Source: Platanthera guangdongensis (lineage: Eukaryota > Streptophyta > Magnoliopsida > Asparagales > Orchidaceae). Taken from it: 64,000 bases of DNA. The notes under the pieces are model-generated. The model worked only from the letters and a program-made list of their open reading frames with translations. It was not told the origin of the DNA and ran no database searches. Of the stretch, positions 19,994-29,815 are shown piece by piece. The stretch is from the NCBI GenBank assembly GCA_039583875.1, contig CM077165.1:72590757-72654756 (forward strand), in the 5' to 3' direction. How positions within the stretch are numbered: the first letter of the stretch is position 1; every line of letters begins with the position of its first letter. Both the position numbers and the translations under genes were made by a program.

Positions 19994-20865
19994 GTGTCTA
20001 CACCCAGGAGCAAAGTGTCGACACTTAAGAAGACTTGTGTCGACATCCAGACAAGCAGTGTCGACACTTGGAGTCATTGTGTCGACACTAGGGATGCAGA
20101 GTCGACACTAGAAGGAAAGTGTCGACACATACAGGGTGTGTCGACACTCAATGAAGAAATGTCCAGTGAAGCAGTGTTGACACTTAGAAGCAGTGTCGAC
20201 ACCCAGAGGAACTGTGTCTACATCAAAAAGTGTCGACACTTGGAGGCTATGTCGACACTCAACAAGTTCAACAAATTCTAAGTGCAAGTGTCGACACAAA
20301 GGAGATGTGTCGACACTCAGCCAAAGACTCAATAGAAGAAGAAAGTGTCGACATAAAGGATCAATGTTGACACACAGCCAAAGTCTCAACAGTAGAAGAA
20401 TGTGTCGACATAATGAAGAATGTGTCGACACACAGTAGAAGTCTCAACACATGAAGAAAGTGTCGACACAAGGAGCTGTGTTGACACTCAGCAATTTCTA
20501 TGAAGACTAAGTACAAGTGTCGACACCAAGCAGATGTGTAGACACTCAACAAAAGTATCAACACTGAAGGCATGTGTCGACACTAAGAAGATGTGTCGAC
20601 ACTTAACAAGTTCAACACAAGAAGATGTGTCGACACAAAGGAGTTGTGTCGACACTTACAAGAAATCAACAGAGTACTGAAGAACAAGGAGTTGTGTCGA
20701 CACACATTATCAGTGTCGACACATGATGAAGAAGCTGTGTCGAGAAGTAATTTCTACAACACAAGGAGTTGTGTCGACACCTTGAAGGCTAGTGTCGACA
20801 CTTAGTCTACTTGTGTCGACACTTAGTCTACAAGTGTCGACACTTAAAGACAGACTGTCTCGACA
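19994..20865. repeat. GTGTCGACAC palindrome array (B, 5' LTR)
   Basis: By eye I count about 22 exact GTGTCGACAC copies in about 870 bp, plus many one-base variants. Spacing is irregular (about 15-60 bp) and intervening sequence is unique and AG-rich. Many variants are GTGTTGACAC or GTGTCAACAC, the products expected from CpG deamination. The matching array of the 3' LTR is at 39225-40105. Confidence 0.93.
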
Positions 20866-21000
20866 CTTTCAGACAGTTACAGATATTTCAAGAAGTGTCT
20901 GGATGACATGACAGCTGTCATTCCAGCCGGTCTACTGCAACTTTCAGAGTTGTCAGAAAGTCGTTAGAAACCGGATCAGCCGGTCACAATGAAGAAGACC

Positions 21001-21008
21001 TATATATA
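21001..21008 (+). promoter_or_regulatory. TATA box of element B LTR
   Basis: TATATATA followed by GGCC, about 130 bp after the array. The same box is at 40234-40241 in the 3' LTR. Confidence 0.7.
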
Positions 21009-21838
21009 GGCCTATTCTGTCAACAGAAGAAGACGATTCACACAAGATCTAGCAATTCATTGAAGATTCAATTCAAGTGAAGATCTAAGAAGTTGGAGAG
21101 AGAGAGCTCCTTCCGAGAAGACAGCCGTTGGAACCAAGCTGTGAAGAAGGTTTCAGATCAAGGTCTGATTCTTAAGTTGCAGTGATTGAAGATCAGCTGC
21201 AGAGAGTATCAACCCTATTGTGTTCTACATTCAAGAAGCTTTGAAGAAAGCCAAGTGAGGTTGATCTCAGCAGAGTTCTTCCAAGAACTCATCAAGAAAC
21301 CTGTCAACTCTTCTCTCTTATTCTGAGTTGAGGTTTTACACTTTGTATTCTTAATTTCTTGTAGGATCCTTAGGGATCTGAGTTGTAATCCTGTAATTAT
21401 AAAGGCTGAGTGGTAGGGCCTGTGTGCCTGAGTGTAGGAGATCTATTTCTCTAAGTGTAGGCCTGTTGTGGCTGAGTGTAGGCCTTGTTTAAGGCTGAGT
21501 GTATGTCTTTGTGAAGACTGAGTTGTAGGGCCTTGGGCCCGAGCTGTAGGAACCATTTGGGGTTCTGAGTGTAAGATCTGTGGATCTGAGATATAGTGGA
21601 GGAGTTTGGCCGAATCTAGTACACTACTAGATAGGCGAAGGGGGAAAGTGGATGTACCCAAACCTTGGGGAACCACTATAAATCTGTGTGTTCACTGTGT
21701 GCATGCTTTATTCTGTGATGTTGTGTATGCTGTGGATAGTTCTGTGAAATCTGTGATATAATCTGCCTAAAAGTTTAAAGAAGATTAAGTCACCTATTCA
21801 ACCCCCCTCTAGGTGATTAGGGTACAATTTCTTTCAAG

Positions 21839-21851
21839 TGGTATCAGAGGG
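21839..21851 (+). other. Element B primer-binding site (initiator Met tRNA)
   Basis: TGGTATCAGAGGG lies two bases after the 5' LTR and matches the initiator-Met-tRNA complement over its first eleven bases. Confidence 0.87.
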
Positions 21852-21939
21852 AGGTTGCTCAAAAAGGACATAACTGTCTGAGTAGATCCTGTTGGCAGAT
21901 TCAGCTTTAATCAAGTGCAAACTTAAGAAAATCAAGAAA

Positions 21940-23991
21940 ATGGGTTCCACAGAGAATCACAAAAAACTTGAATCCATGAAGTTGCCAATATGCAGAAAGG
22001 AGATTTTTGGCATTTGGAAAGAAAGGGTGAGACTATTTATGGAAGCCTCAGACCCTAGAATTTATATCACAGTTAAAGAAGGGTCATATGTGCCTATGAA
22101 GGTATCTGTGTTAGATGCAAATCAGAGAACACCTAAGAACTTTTCTGAAATGACAAAAGATGAGATTATTCTGGCCACCATGGACAAGAGGGCTCAGCAT
22201 ATCATTATAAGTGCCATAGATGATGCTACATTTCAGAACTTGATACACTGTAAAACATCAAAGGAGATGTGGGATACACTGATAGTGTACATGGAGGGTT
22301 CAGAAGAAGTTAGACAAGACAGAAAGTCTTTGTTAAACCAGGAATATGAAAGTTTCAGGCAAGGCATGTCTGATAGTATAACAGAATGTTATAAGAAATT
22401 CTATAGGATTGTCAATGAGTTGATGTCCTATGGAAGAGAATTCAGCAATTATGAGCTGAATGATAAGTTCTTGAGGTCCCTAACAAAGGACTGGGACACC
22501 AAGATCTGTGTCATAAGGGAAATGACCAAGTTAGCAGATATTCCTCCTCCAACATTATTTGGAAAAATGTTATCCTATGAGATGCAGTTGATGGTAAGGA
22601 AGGAGGAGGAGAAGACTACAAGAAGTGAGCATAAAGAAAGAGCAGTGACATTCAAGACAGAAGCCACCAAGAAATATAAAAGCAAGTCTCCATCTCCACC
22701 TCCAAAAGTGGCTGAGACAGAGTTAGATGAATCAGAAGGCAGGAATTCTGAAAGCAGTGAGAGTGATTAGTACTTTACAGCTTTCACAAGACACTTTCAG
22801 AAGTTTCTAAAGAAGAAACAGTGGAGATCAAAGCCATCCACTTCACAGTGAAAAGATGACTATTATCAGAACAAGAAGTCATCAAAGAAAGACAGGAGAA
22901 AGACCAAGTCAAGCAAAGCAACTTTATCAAAAATTGTATGCTATTGCTGTAACAGACAAGGACATGTTGTTGCAGACTGTCCAGAGAAAAGGAAAGAGTC
23001 AACAGATAAGAAAAAGACTCAATTCAAGGGCAAGAAGGAAAGGTCCTTTGTTGCCAAGAAGGACAAAATCCTGTCAGACATATCTTCTTCAGAAACTGAG
23101 TCAGAAGCTGAAGCATAAATATGACTGTTTGCTGAAGAAGAGGAAGAGGAGTTCATCCAGATAATGAACTCTATATATGAGCAAGATGACATTCAGTGCA
23201 AAGGACTGATGGCCTTAACAGAAGGTGACAAAATCCAGGATCAGCCTGGACCTACTCAGGTATAAAATTGTTCTTTAAGTTCAATTTCTAGTGCTAGTTC
23301 AGATTCAGTTACATCAGCATCAAGTGATGCCAGTGGATCAGAATCTGAAGGGGATATTCATCAGTTGATTGATGAATATAGAGTACTGTAGCATGCTTTT
23401 AAGAAAAGCAAATCCTTGGCCAAAAGTCAGGCTAAGGAGATTGCTAATCTTAAAGATGCTGCAACAGATTTTGAGAAGTTGTTTGATCAAAAGCTAAATG
23501 AAATAGCCAGACTGAAGCACATAACTGTTATTCAGATGGGGACTATAACATTTAAGAATGATCAAATCAAAAATCTGGAGATTAGTCTTCAGAAGGAGAG
23601 AGATATAGTAGCAAGGTTCTCTAAACCAAAATCAGTTCTACCTTTGATAGATGAGTTTATACCTCACAAGGGTAAAACTAGATTAGGGTTTACACAACCA
23701 GCTAGGACTTTAAAGTCCAAGTCTAAGGGCAAAGCCCCAGTACTCAACAAGTCTGCTGTAGATAGAACAACTAGGGTTGTACGTAAGCAAAAGTACAATA
23801 GATTTGAGTGTTGGGGCTGTGGCAAGGTAGGCCACTTTGCCATGGACTGTTGGCACAATTCAAGTGCCAAAGTGAGTAGCAAACTGCCTGTTGGAAGATC
23901 TGCAGGTAGCTTTGTTAAGAGGCAAACTAACCAGCACCAAGGACCCAAAATTCTTTGGGTTCTAAGGTCAACTAATCTGTTTTGCAGGTGA
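21940..23991 (+). pseudogene. gag: Element B Gag with six in-frame stops
   Basis: The first ATG in the conserved frame is at 21940 (MGSTENHKK). The capsid region has FGIWKERVRLFMEASDP and DKFLRSLTKDWDTKI. The frame to 22770 is open, then TAG 22768, TGA 22849, TAA 23116, TGA 23122, TAA 23263 and TAG 23389 break it, all in the same frame. The first zinc knuckle (C-Y-C-C, G-H, D-C) is at about 22935-22979, between stops. A coiled-coil region lies at 23416-23640. A second knuckle (C-W-G-C, G-H, D-C) is at about 23807-23850. It ends near LFCR at 23991, overlapping the pol start by a few bases. It encodes the virus-like-particle shell and RNA-binding protein and is inactive as written. Confidence 0.88.
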
Positions 23992-25418
23992 GTCCAAGTG
24001 GCTATGCCCCAATATGGTACTTGGACAGTGGATGTTCCAGGCACATGACTGGAACTAGAGGATTGCTAAAGGACTTCACACCAATCAAGGATGGTCCTAA
24101 AGTCACCTTTGGTGGTTCTGAAAAAGGAATCATCAAAGGTTTTGGTAACATTTCTAGCAACCTTATAACAATTACTCAAGTGACCTATGTTAAAGGTTTG
24201 AAACATAACCTTATTAGTATAAGTCAACTGAGCGATTTAGGATATGACATCTCATTTGTCAAATATGGTTGTCATATCAGGAGGTCAAATGATCAAGAGA
24301 TCATTTTGACGGGTTATAGAAAGATAAATGTCTATTGTCTAGACATTATGAGTGAGAACAATGCTTCTCTAGTGTGTCTTGTAGCTGATGAGAAAGTGTC
24401 TCATTGTGTCAAATGGCACAAGAGGCTAGCCCATCTTAACTACAAGACAATTGGCCAACTCTATAACAAAGAGTTAGTGAGAAATGGTCCTCAGGTTAAG
24501 TGTATTAAAGATGGGATATGCTCAGCTTGTCAAAAGGGCAAGTAGACTAGATCCACCTTTAATAGCATTGAGAACAAAGATGCTGTGAGGTGCTTATACC
24601 TCTTGCATATGGATCTCTTTGGTCCTATGCCAATTCACAGCCTAGGTAGGAAGCTCTACACATTTGTGGTTGTAGATGACTACTCAAGGTTTTCCTGGGT
24701 GTTCCTCCTTAGACAGAAATCTGAAACACCTAGTATCTTCTATAGTTTTGTCAAACAAATTCAGAATGAGTTAGACAGTACAGTGGTCAAAATAAGAAGT
24801 GACCATGGTATTGAATTCTAGTCTGATAGTATGATAAAACTATATGAAGAATTTGGGATATTTCAGGAATTTTCTTCACCAAGAACACCTCAGCAAAATG
24901 GCATTGCTGAAAGGAAAAATAGAACCTTGATTGAGGCTGGTAGAACCCTATTAAGTGACACATCTCTCCCAGAATATTTCTGGGCTGAGGCAGTTAATAC
25001 TGCATGCCATGTAATTAATAGGGCTACCATTACTAAGAGCCATAATAAGACCCCCTATGAGATTGTGAAAGACAGAAAACCAAACCTATCCTATTTCAGG
25101 ATCTTTGGTTGTAAATGCTATATACTTAACAATGTGAAGTCTTACTTGACCAAGTTTGCTGCCAAGTCCCAAGAGGGGATCTTTGTTGGGTACAACAACA
25201 ACAGTAAGGCTTATAGGGTCTACAACTTGACTACACAAGTTGTAGAGGAGTCAGTACATGTAGTATTTGATGAAGCCAGACTTATTAACCATGAGTTGTC
25301 TAGAAGTATTTGCAGCTCCACAGGTATGACTAAGAAGATGAACAAGCTCACTATTGATGAAGGATCTACTACAAGTCAGCATGTAGATGATAATGGCTGT
25401 TGTCCAGGGGAGTACTAG
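23982..25418 (+). pseudogene. Element B protease and integrase
   Basis: This lies in the -1 frame relative to Gag and starts after TTTTGCAGG. It has the protease WYLDSGCSRHMTG motif, the HHCC domain (WHKRLAHLNYKTI), and the integrase core with Asp in HMDLFGPM (24612), Asp in SDHGIEF and Glu in NGIAERKNR. In-frame TAG stops occur at 24543 and 24819, and the frame ends at TAG 25416, where a frameshift near 25400 moves on to RT. All three catalytic acidic residues of integrase are still encoded. Confidence 0.87.
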
Positions 25419-27146
25419 ATGCACCTGATGCAGAAGAAGATCAAGGAGTGCAGCAAGTTGAAGAAGATGAAAGAGTTCAACCTGGAGCCAGGCTGCCTCC
25501 AGCTACTAGGAACCTAAGAGATCATCCAGCAGATCAAATTATTGGTGATCTAAGACAAGGGGTACAAACAAGGAGCAGAAATCTTAGTTCATTCTACTCC
25601 AATTTTCTATCCCAAGTTGAGCCAAAGAAATTTGAAGAAGCCATCCTAGACCCTCATTGGATTGAGGCAATGCAAGAGGAGCTGAATCAGTTCAAGAGAT
25701 GCAAAGTCTGGGAGCTTAATCCTAAACCAAAAGACCACAACATAATTGGGACTAAGTGGATCTTCAGGAACAAGATGGATGAACATGGAGTTATTATAAA
25801 GAACAAAGCAAGACTGGTTGCTAAAGGATATAGGCAGGAAGAAGGTATTGACTTTGATCAGACCTTTGCTCCAGTAGCCAGACTGGAAGCCATAAGAATG
25901 TTCCTGGCCTATGCAACCTATCAAGGGTTTAAAGTATACCAAATGGATGTTAAGTCAGCCTTTTTGAATGGCAATCTGAAGGAAGAGGTCTATGTGGAAC
26001 AGCCATCAGGTTTTGTTGATTCAACTCAACCTAATTATATCTATAGACTTAGGAAGGCTTTGTATGGGTTAAAACAAGCCCCTAGGGCTTGGTATGAAAC
26101 CCTGTCTAGTTTCCTCATTGAGAATAAATTCACAAGGTGGAAAATAGAGAAGACTCTATTCCTTAGGGAATCCAGAGGCAAGATCATACTAGTCCAAATA
26201 TATGTAGATGACATTCATATTTGGGTCTACTGAAAGTAGTCTTTGCAGAAAGTTTGCAAAACTTATGCAATGACAATTTGCGATGAGCAGTATGGGGGAA
26301 CTTAAGTTCTTCTTGGGTCTCCAAGTTAGACAGGTTGAGAATGGTTTATCCATATGCCAGTCTAAGTTCACCCTAGAACTGATAAGGAAGTATGGTATGC
26401 AATCATCCAGTACCATGAAAACTCCTATGGGGTCAAGTATGTCTCTTAGCAAAGATGATGCAGGGAAACCTGTAGATGAGACTTTGTATAGAAGGATAGT
26501 TTGATCCCTATTGTATTTGACTGCAAGTAGACCAGATATCATGTATGCTACATGTGTCTGTGCTAGGTACCAAGCTTGCACTAAAGAATCTCATTTGACA
26601 GCAGTCAAAAGGATACTGAGATATCCAAAGGGCACACCTTTTCTAGGCCTTTGGTACCCTAGGAATGGAGACTTTGAACTGACAGGTTATTCAGATGCAG
26701 ATTTTGCAGGCTGCAAAGAAGATAGGAAAAGTATAACTGGTACCTGTTAATTCCTAGGTGGAAGACTGATATCTTGGAGTTGCAAGAAACAAACAAGTGT
26801 GGCTATCTCCTCAGCAGAATCAGAATATGTGGCTGCAGGAAGTTGTCGTGCTCAACTTCTATGGATACAACATCAGCTTGAGGATTATGGTATTCAGGTA
26901 AGTAGAACACCACTATTTTGTGATTCTACTAGTGCTATATCTATTGCAAACAATCCTGTTTCCTATAGTAGAACTAAACACATTGAAATAAAATATCATT
27001 TTCTAAGGGAACATGTGGAAAAAGAAGATATTTCACTAGAATATGTCAATACAGATAATCAACTAGCTGACATGTATACTAAGCCTTTAGAAGAAATCAA
27101 ATTCAATAGGTTTAAAATTGAATTAGGTATGATAAACTTAGAATAA
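25400..27146 (+). pseudogene. Element B reverse transcriptase and RNase H
   Basis: The frame to 26233 carries the RT fingers and palm ([34 protein letters not shown]) and the catalytic YVDD at 26201-26212. A small indel immediately after it shifts frame, so the frame ends at 26233. The RT thumb and RNase H continue in another frame (26240-27146) with in-frame TGA at 26270, TGA at 26502 and TAA at 26748. RNase H acidic residues are seen in [18 protein letters not shown] and FCDSTSAI. It ends LGMINLE. Confidence 0.88.
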
Positions 27147-27174
27147 GTTTACAGAAATGGCTAAGTAAAATAGT

Positions 27175-27640
27175 GTCTACACACAGAGTTGTCTGTGTCG
27201 AGACAGAGAATTGGTGTCGATACTTCAGAGAAAAGGTGTCGACACATCTAGGAAGTTGGTGTCGACACTTCAGAAAATTAGTGTCGACACATACAGGATA
27301 GGTGTCGACACATCCAAGGTGGTGTCGACACTTAGACTTTTTGCAGAATTAGTGAAGTAAAGTATTGATCAAGTGTCGAGCTAAGCAGTGTCGACACATA
27401 AACAAGTGTCAACACATATATTCTGTTGACTAAACTTATGTCGACACATAGTTGTCGAGACATCATAAGTCTGTGTCGACACCTTTCCCCAGTGTCGACA
27501 CAATTTAAGTTTATTAACGCGCCCTTTCATCTTCAATCCTAGAAAGGTATAAATAGGATTTCACCATTGTCTGTCGACACGCTCACCAAAGTTTCGAGAC
27601 CAAACTTGTGTGTCGACACCTCTCTTCTCTCAATTCAAAT
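27175..27640. repeat. GTGTCGACAC array in the pol-ORF3 spacer of B
   Basis: About nine exact GTGTCGACAC copies plus variants (GTGTCGAGAC, GTGTCGATAC, CTGTCGACAC) fill the 500 bp between the end of pol (27146) and the third ORF. Most copies lie upstream of the TATAAATAG at 27548 and two or three lie between it and the ATG. It is the same motif as in the LTR but at an internal site outside either LTR. Confidence 0.9.
27548..27556 (+). promoter_or_regulatory. Candidate internal TATA box before ORF3 of B
   Basis: TATAAATAG, 106 bp upstream of the ORF3 ATG at 27654 and directly after the spacer array. Element C has TATAAAT at 47734-47740, 125 bp before its ORF3 ATG, in the same arrangement. The role as a second promoter is inferred. 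Confidence 0.5.
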
Positions 27641-27653
27641 TCTTCAAACCCTA

Positions 27654-27978
27654 ATGGCGCCCAAGCTCGAAGAGAACGTGAATGAAGGATATGAACTGGT
27701 GCGGCATGCGTTTGATGACGCAGAACCAGAGATCAAGGATGTGGTAACCCTAGTTGCAAACTCAGGGTTAGATTTTCTTGTTTCAGAGCCGACCAAGATA
27801 TGGAAGAAAGAAGTTCTGGAATTTCTGAATGGAGCATACCTAGATGAATCAGGACTAAAGATTAAGTCTAGGGTTCATGGGGCAAAGGTGAAGATCTCAT
27901 CTAAGAGTTTGAGAAAGGTACTAAACCTACCAAAAACTAAGGAAGAAGTTGAAGTTTCTGCTTCTAAGACTAGAGAAG
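27654..27978 (+). pseudogene. Element B third ORF, N-terminal part
   Basis: Starts at ATG 27654 (MAPKLEENVNEGYE). The same frame is open upstream but only through palindrome repeats, so this ATG is preferred; C has the equivalent MAPKMDDHIKE start. About 108 codons are followed by element E, inserted with an AGAAG duplication. The reading frame resumes exactly in phase at 36307. The sequence (IWKKEVLEFLNGAYLDESG, then KVKISSKSLRKVLNLPKTKE) is not Gag, Pol or a recognisable envelope. It faintly resembles the N-terminal domain of the family called putative plant transposon protein (from memory, low confidence). Confidence 0.72.
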
Positions 27979-28147
27979 TGATGAATTGTAAATATACCTA
28001 TTTTTCTGTACATTAATTTAGTCATTTTCATTTCTTTTCGTCTTTTTTATATATTTTTGGTTAATAAATTGCTCCTTATTTATAAATAATTTTGCTGACT
28101 TGCTTTATTTTTATTTTTCATAAAAAATTAAAATCTGCCAAAAATTG

Positions 28148-28690
28148 ACATGTCATGCCCGTGACCAGGGCGTGACACGTCAAATTCCAGTCAATCAGCA
28201 AATTTTGAAGAGCAAAGCTTGACACGCCCCCTATCACGCCCGTGTCACCCGACACGGGGCGTGACCCAAGCCCGTGTCCACCCGCTCAACGTTTTCATCT
28301 CAACGATCGTCGACACCAGCCGACACGCCTAGCGTCATGCCCGTGACCTAGGGCGTGACACCTCTTTCCGCTCGACGATTTTCAACTCGACACTTTCCGC
28401 TCGACATTCGTCGAGTGTCTACACCTGCCGACACGCCCAGAGTCACGCCCGTGACCTGGGGCGTGACCTTTCCAGCTAGCCCGACAAGACCTGCCCGAAG
28501 ACTTTCGGCGCAACCCGCGCCTAGATCAACCTGCTTGACATGCCCAGCGTCACGCCCGTGACCTGGGGCGTGACCACTGCGAGACCGACACGTGTCCAGC
28601 CCGAAGTCCACTTTCCCGTCAAATCGCCGGCCGCCTTCGCAAATAGTACTGTCACGCCCCCTGTCACGCCCGTGACCAAAGGCGTGACCC
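28148..28690. repeat. GTCACGCCCGTGAC array (E, 5' LTR)
   Basis: About seven to nine copies of a dyad with arms GTCACG and CGTGAC around CC, often extended to GCGTCACGCCCGTGACC and followed by a half-site GGGCGTGAC about 5 bp on. Between them lie CTCGACATTCGTCGAG-type dyads (28400-28416). The same array in the 3' LTR is at 33560-34105. It ends about 20 bp before the TATA box. Confidence 0.9.
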
Positions 28691-28704
28691 ATGTAAATTT
28701 TTTC

Positions 28705-28711
28705 TATAAAT
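28705..28711 (+). promoter_or_regulatory. TATA box of element E LTR
   Basis: TATAAAT directly after the inverted-repeat array; repeated at 34117-34123 in the 3' LTR and, on the minus strand, at 2643-2649 in the Athila-like LTR. Confidence 0.65.
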
Positions 28712-29318
28712 TCAGAGCTTCTGCTTAGGATTTCTGTTCCTTTTTTGAACCACTTTGCTTAGGGTAGGTGCTGCCGAATTGCCTTCTCATGCTATGTAAG
28801 GGATTTTCTTCCCCCTCTCTTAGTGTTTGTTTTTAGCTTTCTTGTAATCACTTTTTCATTAATAAAATGTGTTAGTTTTTTCTCTCTTTGCATAGCTTGG
28901 AATCCATTCATGCGCCCTACTCGAAGTGATTTTTAATGTTTGTTCTTATTTTGTTTTTCTTTTATGTCTTCTAAATCTTTTTAGCTTTTAACTTTTGTCT
29001 AATTTCTAGCCGTTATAATCGCAATTTTATTTTCATGCAAATACTTGTTTAGGTTTACTTTATTATTTTTACTTTGTTTTCATTCCTATAAGTTTATAAA
29101 ACAATGTTTTAAAAGGTGATTTTTAATTTTCTTTTAACTTAGGCTTTTTAGGATTGTAAAACTTTTCGTTCTCTTTTAGTCTTATTTCCACTTTTTAGGC
29201 GTTTCTATAAAATTATAAGAATGAAAACATAATCGTTTTAATTTTTCAAGCTTTTTTCATTTTTGTTTTTATTTCAAAAAACTTTTTCCTTATTTACTTT
29301 TTTCGTTCTCTTTTTATG

Positions 29319-29458
29319 CATTTCTACCGCATTCTAGTGGTAGAAATGTTTTCGTTTTAATTTTTCGTGCACTTTGATTTTTCGTTTAAACTTTTGCCCC
29401 TTTTATTTTTATTTCAGCTTTTTATGCATTTCTCCCGCATTCTAGCGGTAGAAATGCA
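29319..29458 (+). repeat. Pair of strong hairpins in E LTR
   Basis: Hairpin 1 has arms CATTTCTACC (29319-29328) and GGTAGAAATG (29339-29348). Hairpin 2 has 14-nt arms at 29425-29438 and 29445-29458 with one mismatch. Both have the loop word ATTCTA. In the 3' LTR the first copy pairs perfectly over 12 bp (about 34729-34758). They lie in the transcribed leader, so they could fold in RNA. Confidence 0.75.
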
Positions 29459-29645
29459 GTTGTTTTCATTTTTAGACAACTTAGTTTTTTTTTACTTTTT
29501 TCTGTACTTGTGCGCATTTATTTCCGCCTACTCGTTAAGAGTTAAATGGCGCTCGCTTATTTTACTTTCTGTAGAGTGCGTGAGTTTGTAATTTTCTTTC
29601 TTTCCACCTACTCACTTGAGTTAAATGGCTGGATTTTATTTCGGT

Positions 29646-29815
29646 AGAGTGTGTGTGTTTTCATTTATGTCGAGAGTGTGTGTGTTTTCATTTATGTCGA
29701 GAGTGTGTGTGTTTTCATTTATGTCGAGAGTGTGTGTGTGTGTTTTAAATTCAGTAGAGTGCGTGTGTTTTACTTTATGTTGAGAGAGTGTGTGTGTGTG
29801 TGTTGCATTTATTTA
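29646..29815. repeat. 27-bp minisatellite and GT-rich tract
   Basis: Three to four units of 27 bp start AGAGTGTGTGTGTTTTCATT at 29646, 29673, 29700 and 29727, then degenerate GT runs continue to 29810. The matching tract in the 3' LTR is at about 35056-35215. It opens frames full of Val-Cys-Val that are not genes. Confidence 0.88.

Larger units (their letters stand above)
19858..21836 (+). mobile_element. Element B 5' LTR
   Basis: TGTTGGGTACATTGG to AATTTCTTTCA. It contains the GTGTCGACAC array (19994-20865), TATATATA at 21001-21008, a leader with the repeated word GCTGAGTGTAGG (about 21400-21560), the hairpin block GTGGATGTACCCAAACC (21651-21679) and the terminal hairpin CACCTA (21791-21796) with TAGGTG (21810-21815). 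Confidence 0.93.

Noticed and set aside
20108..20438. Open frames on both strands with repeated VST/CRH/CVDT words
   Set aside because: They arise because GTGTCGACAC contains no stop in any frame on either strand. The same happens at 19207-19603, 39194-39797 and 27567-27650.
19994..20865. CRISPR-like appearance of regularly recurring 10-mers
   Set aside because: The sequence is a plant LTR, spacing is irregular, repeats are only 10 bp and perfectly palindromic, and there are no cas genes.
28348..28728. Frames repeating TPRVTPVTWGVT-like words (also 33686-34104 and 2718-3141)
   Set aside because: They are translations of the CACGCCCGTGAC array and appear on both strands. There is no start context or conserved protein.
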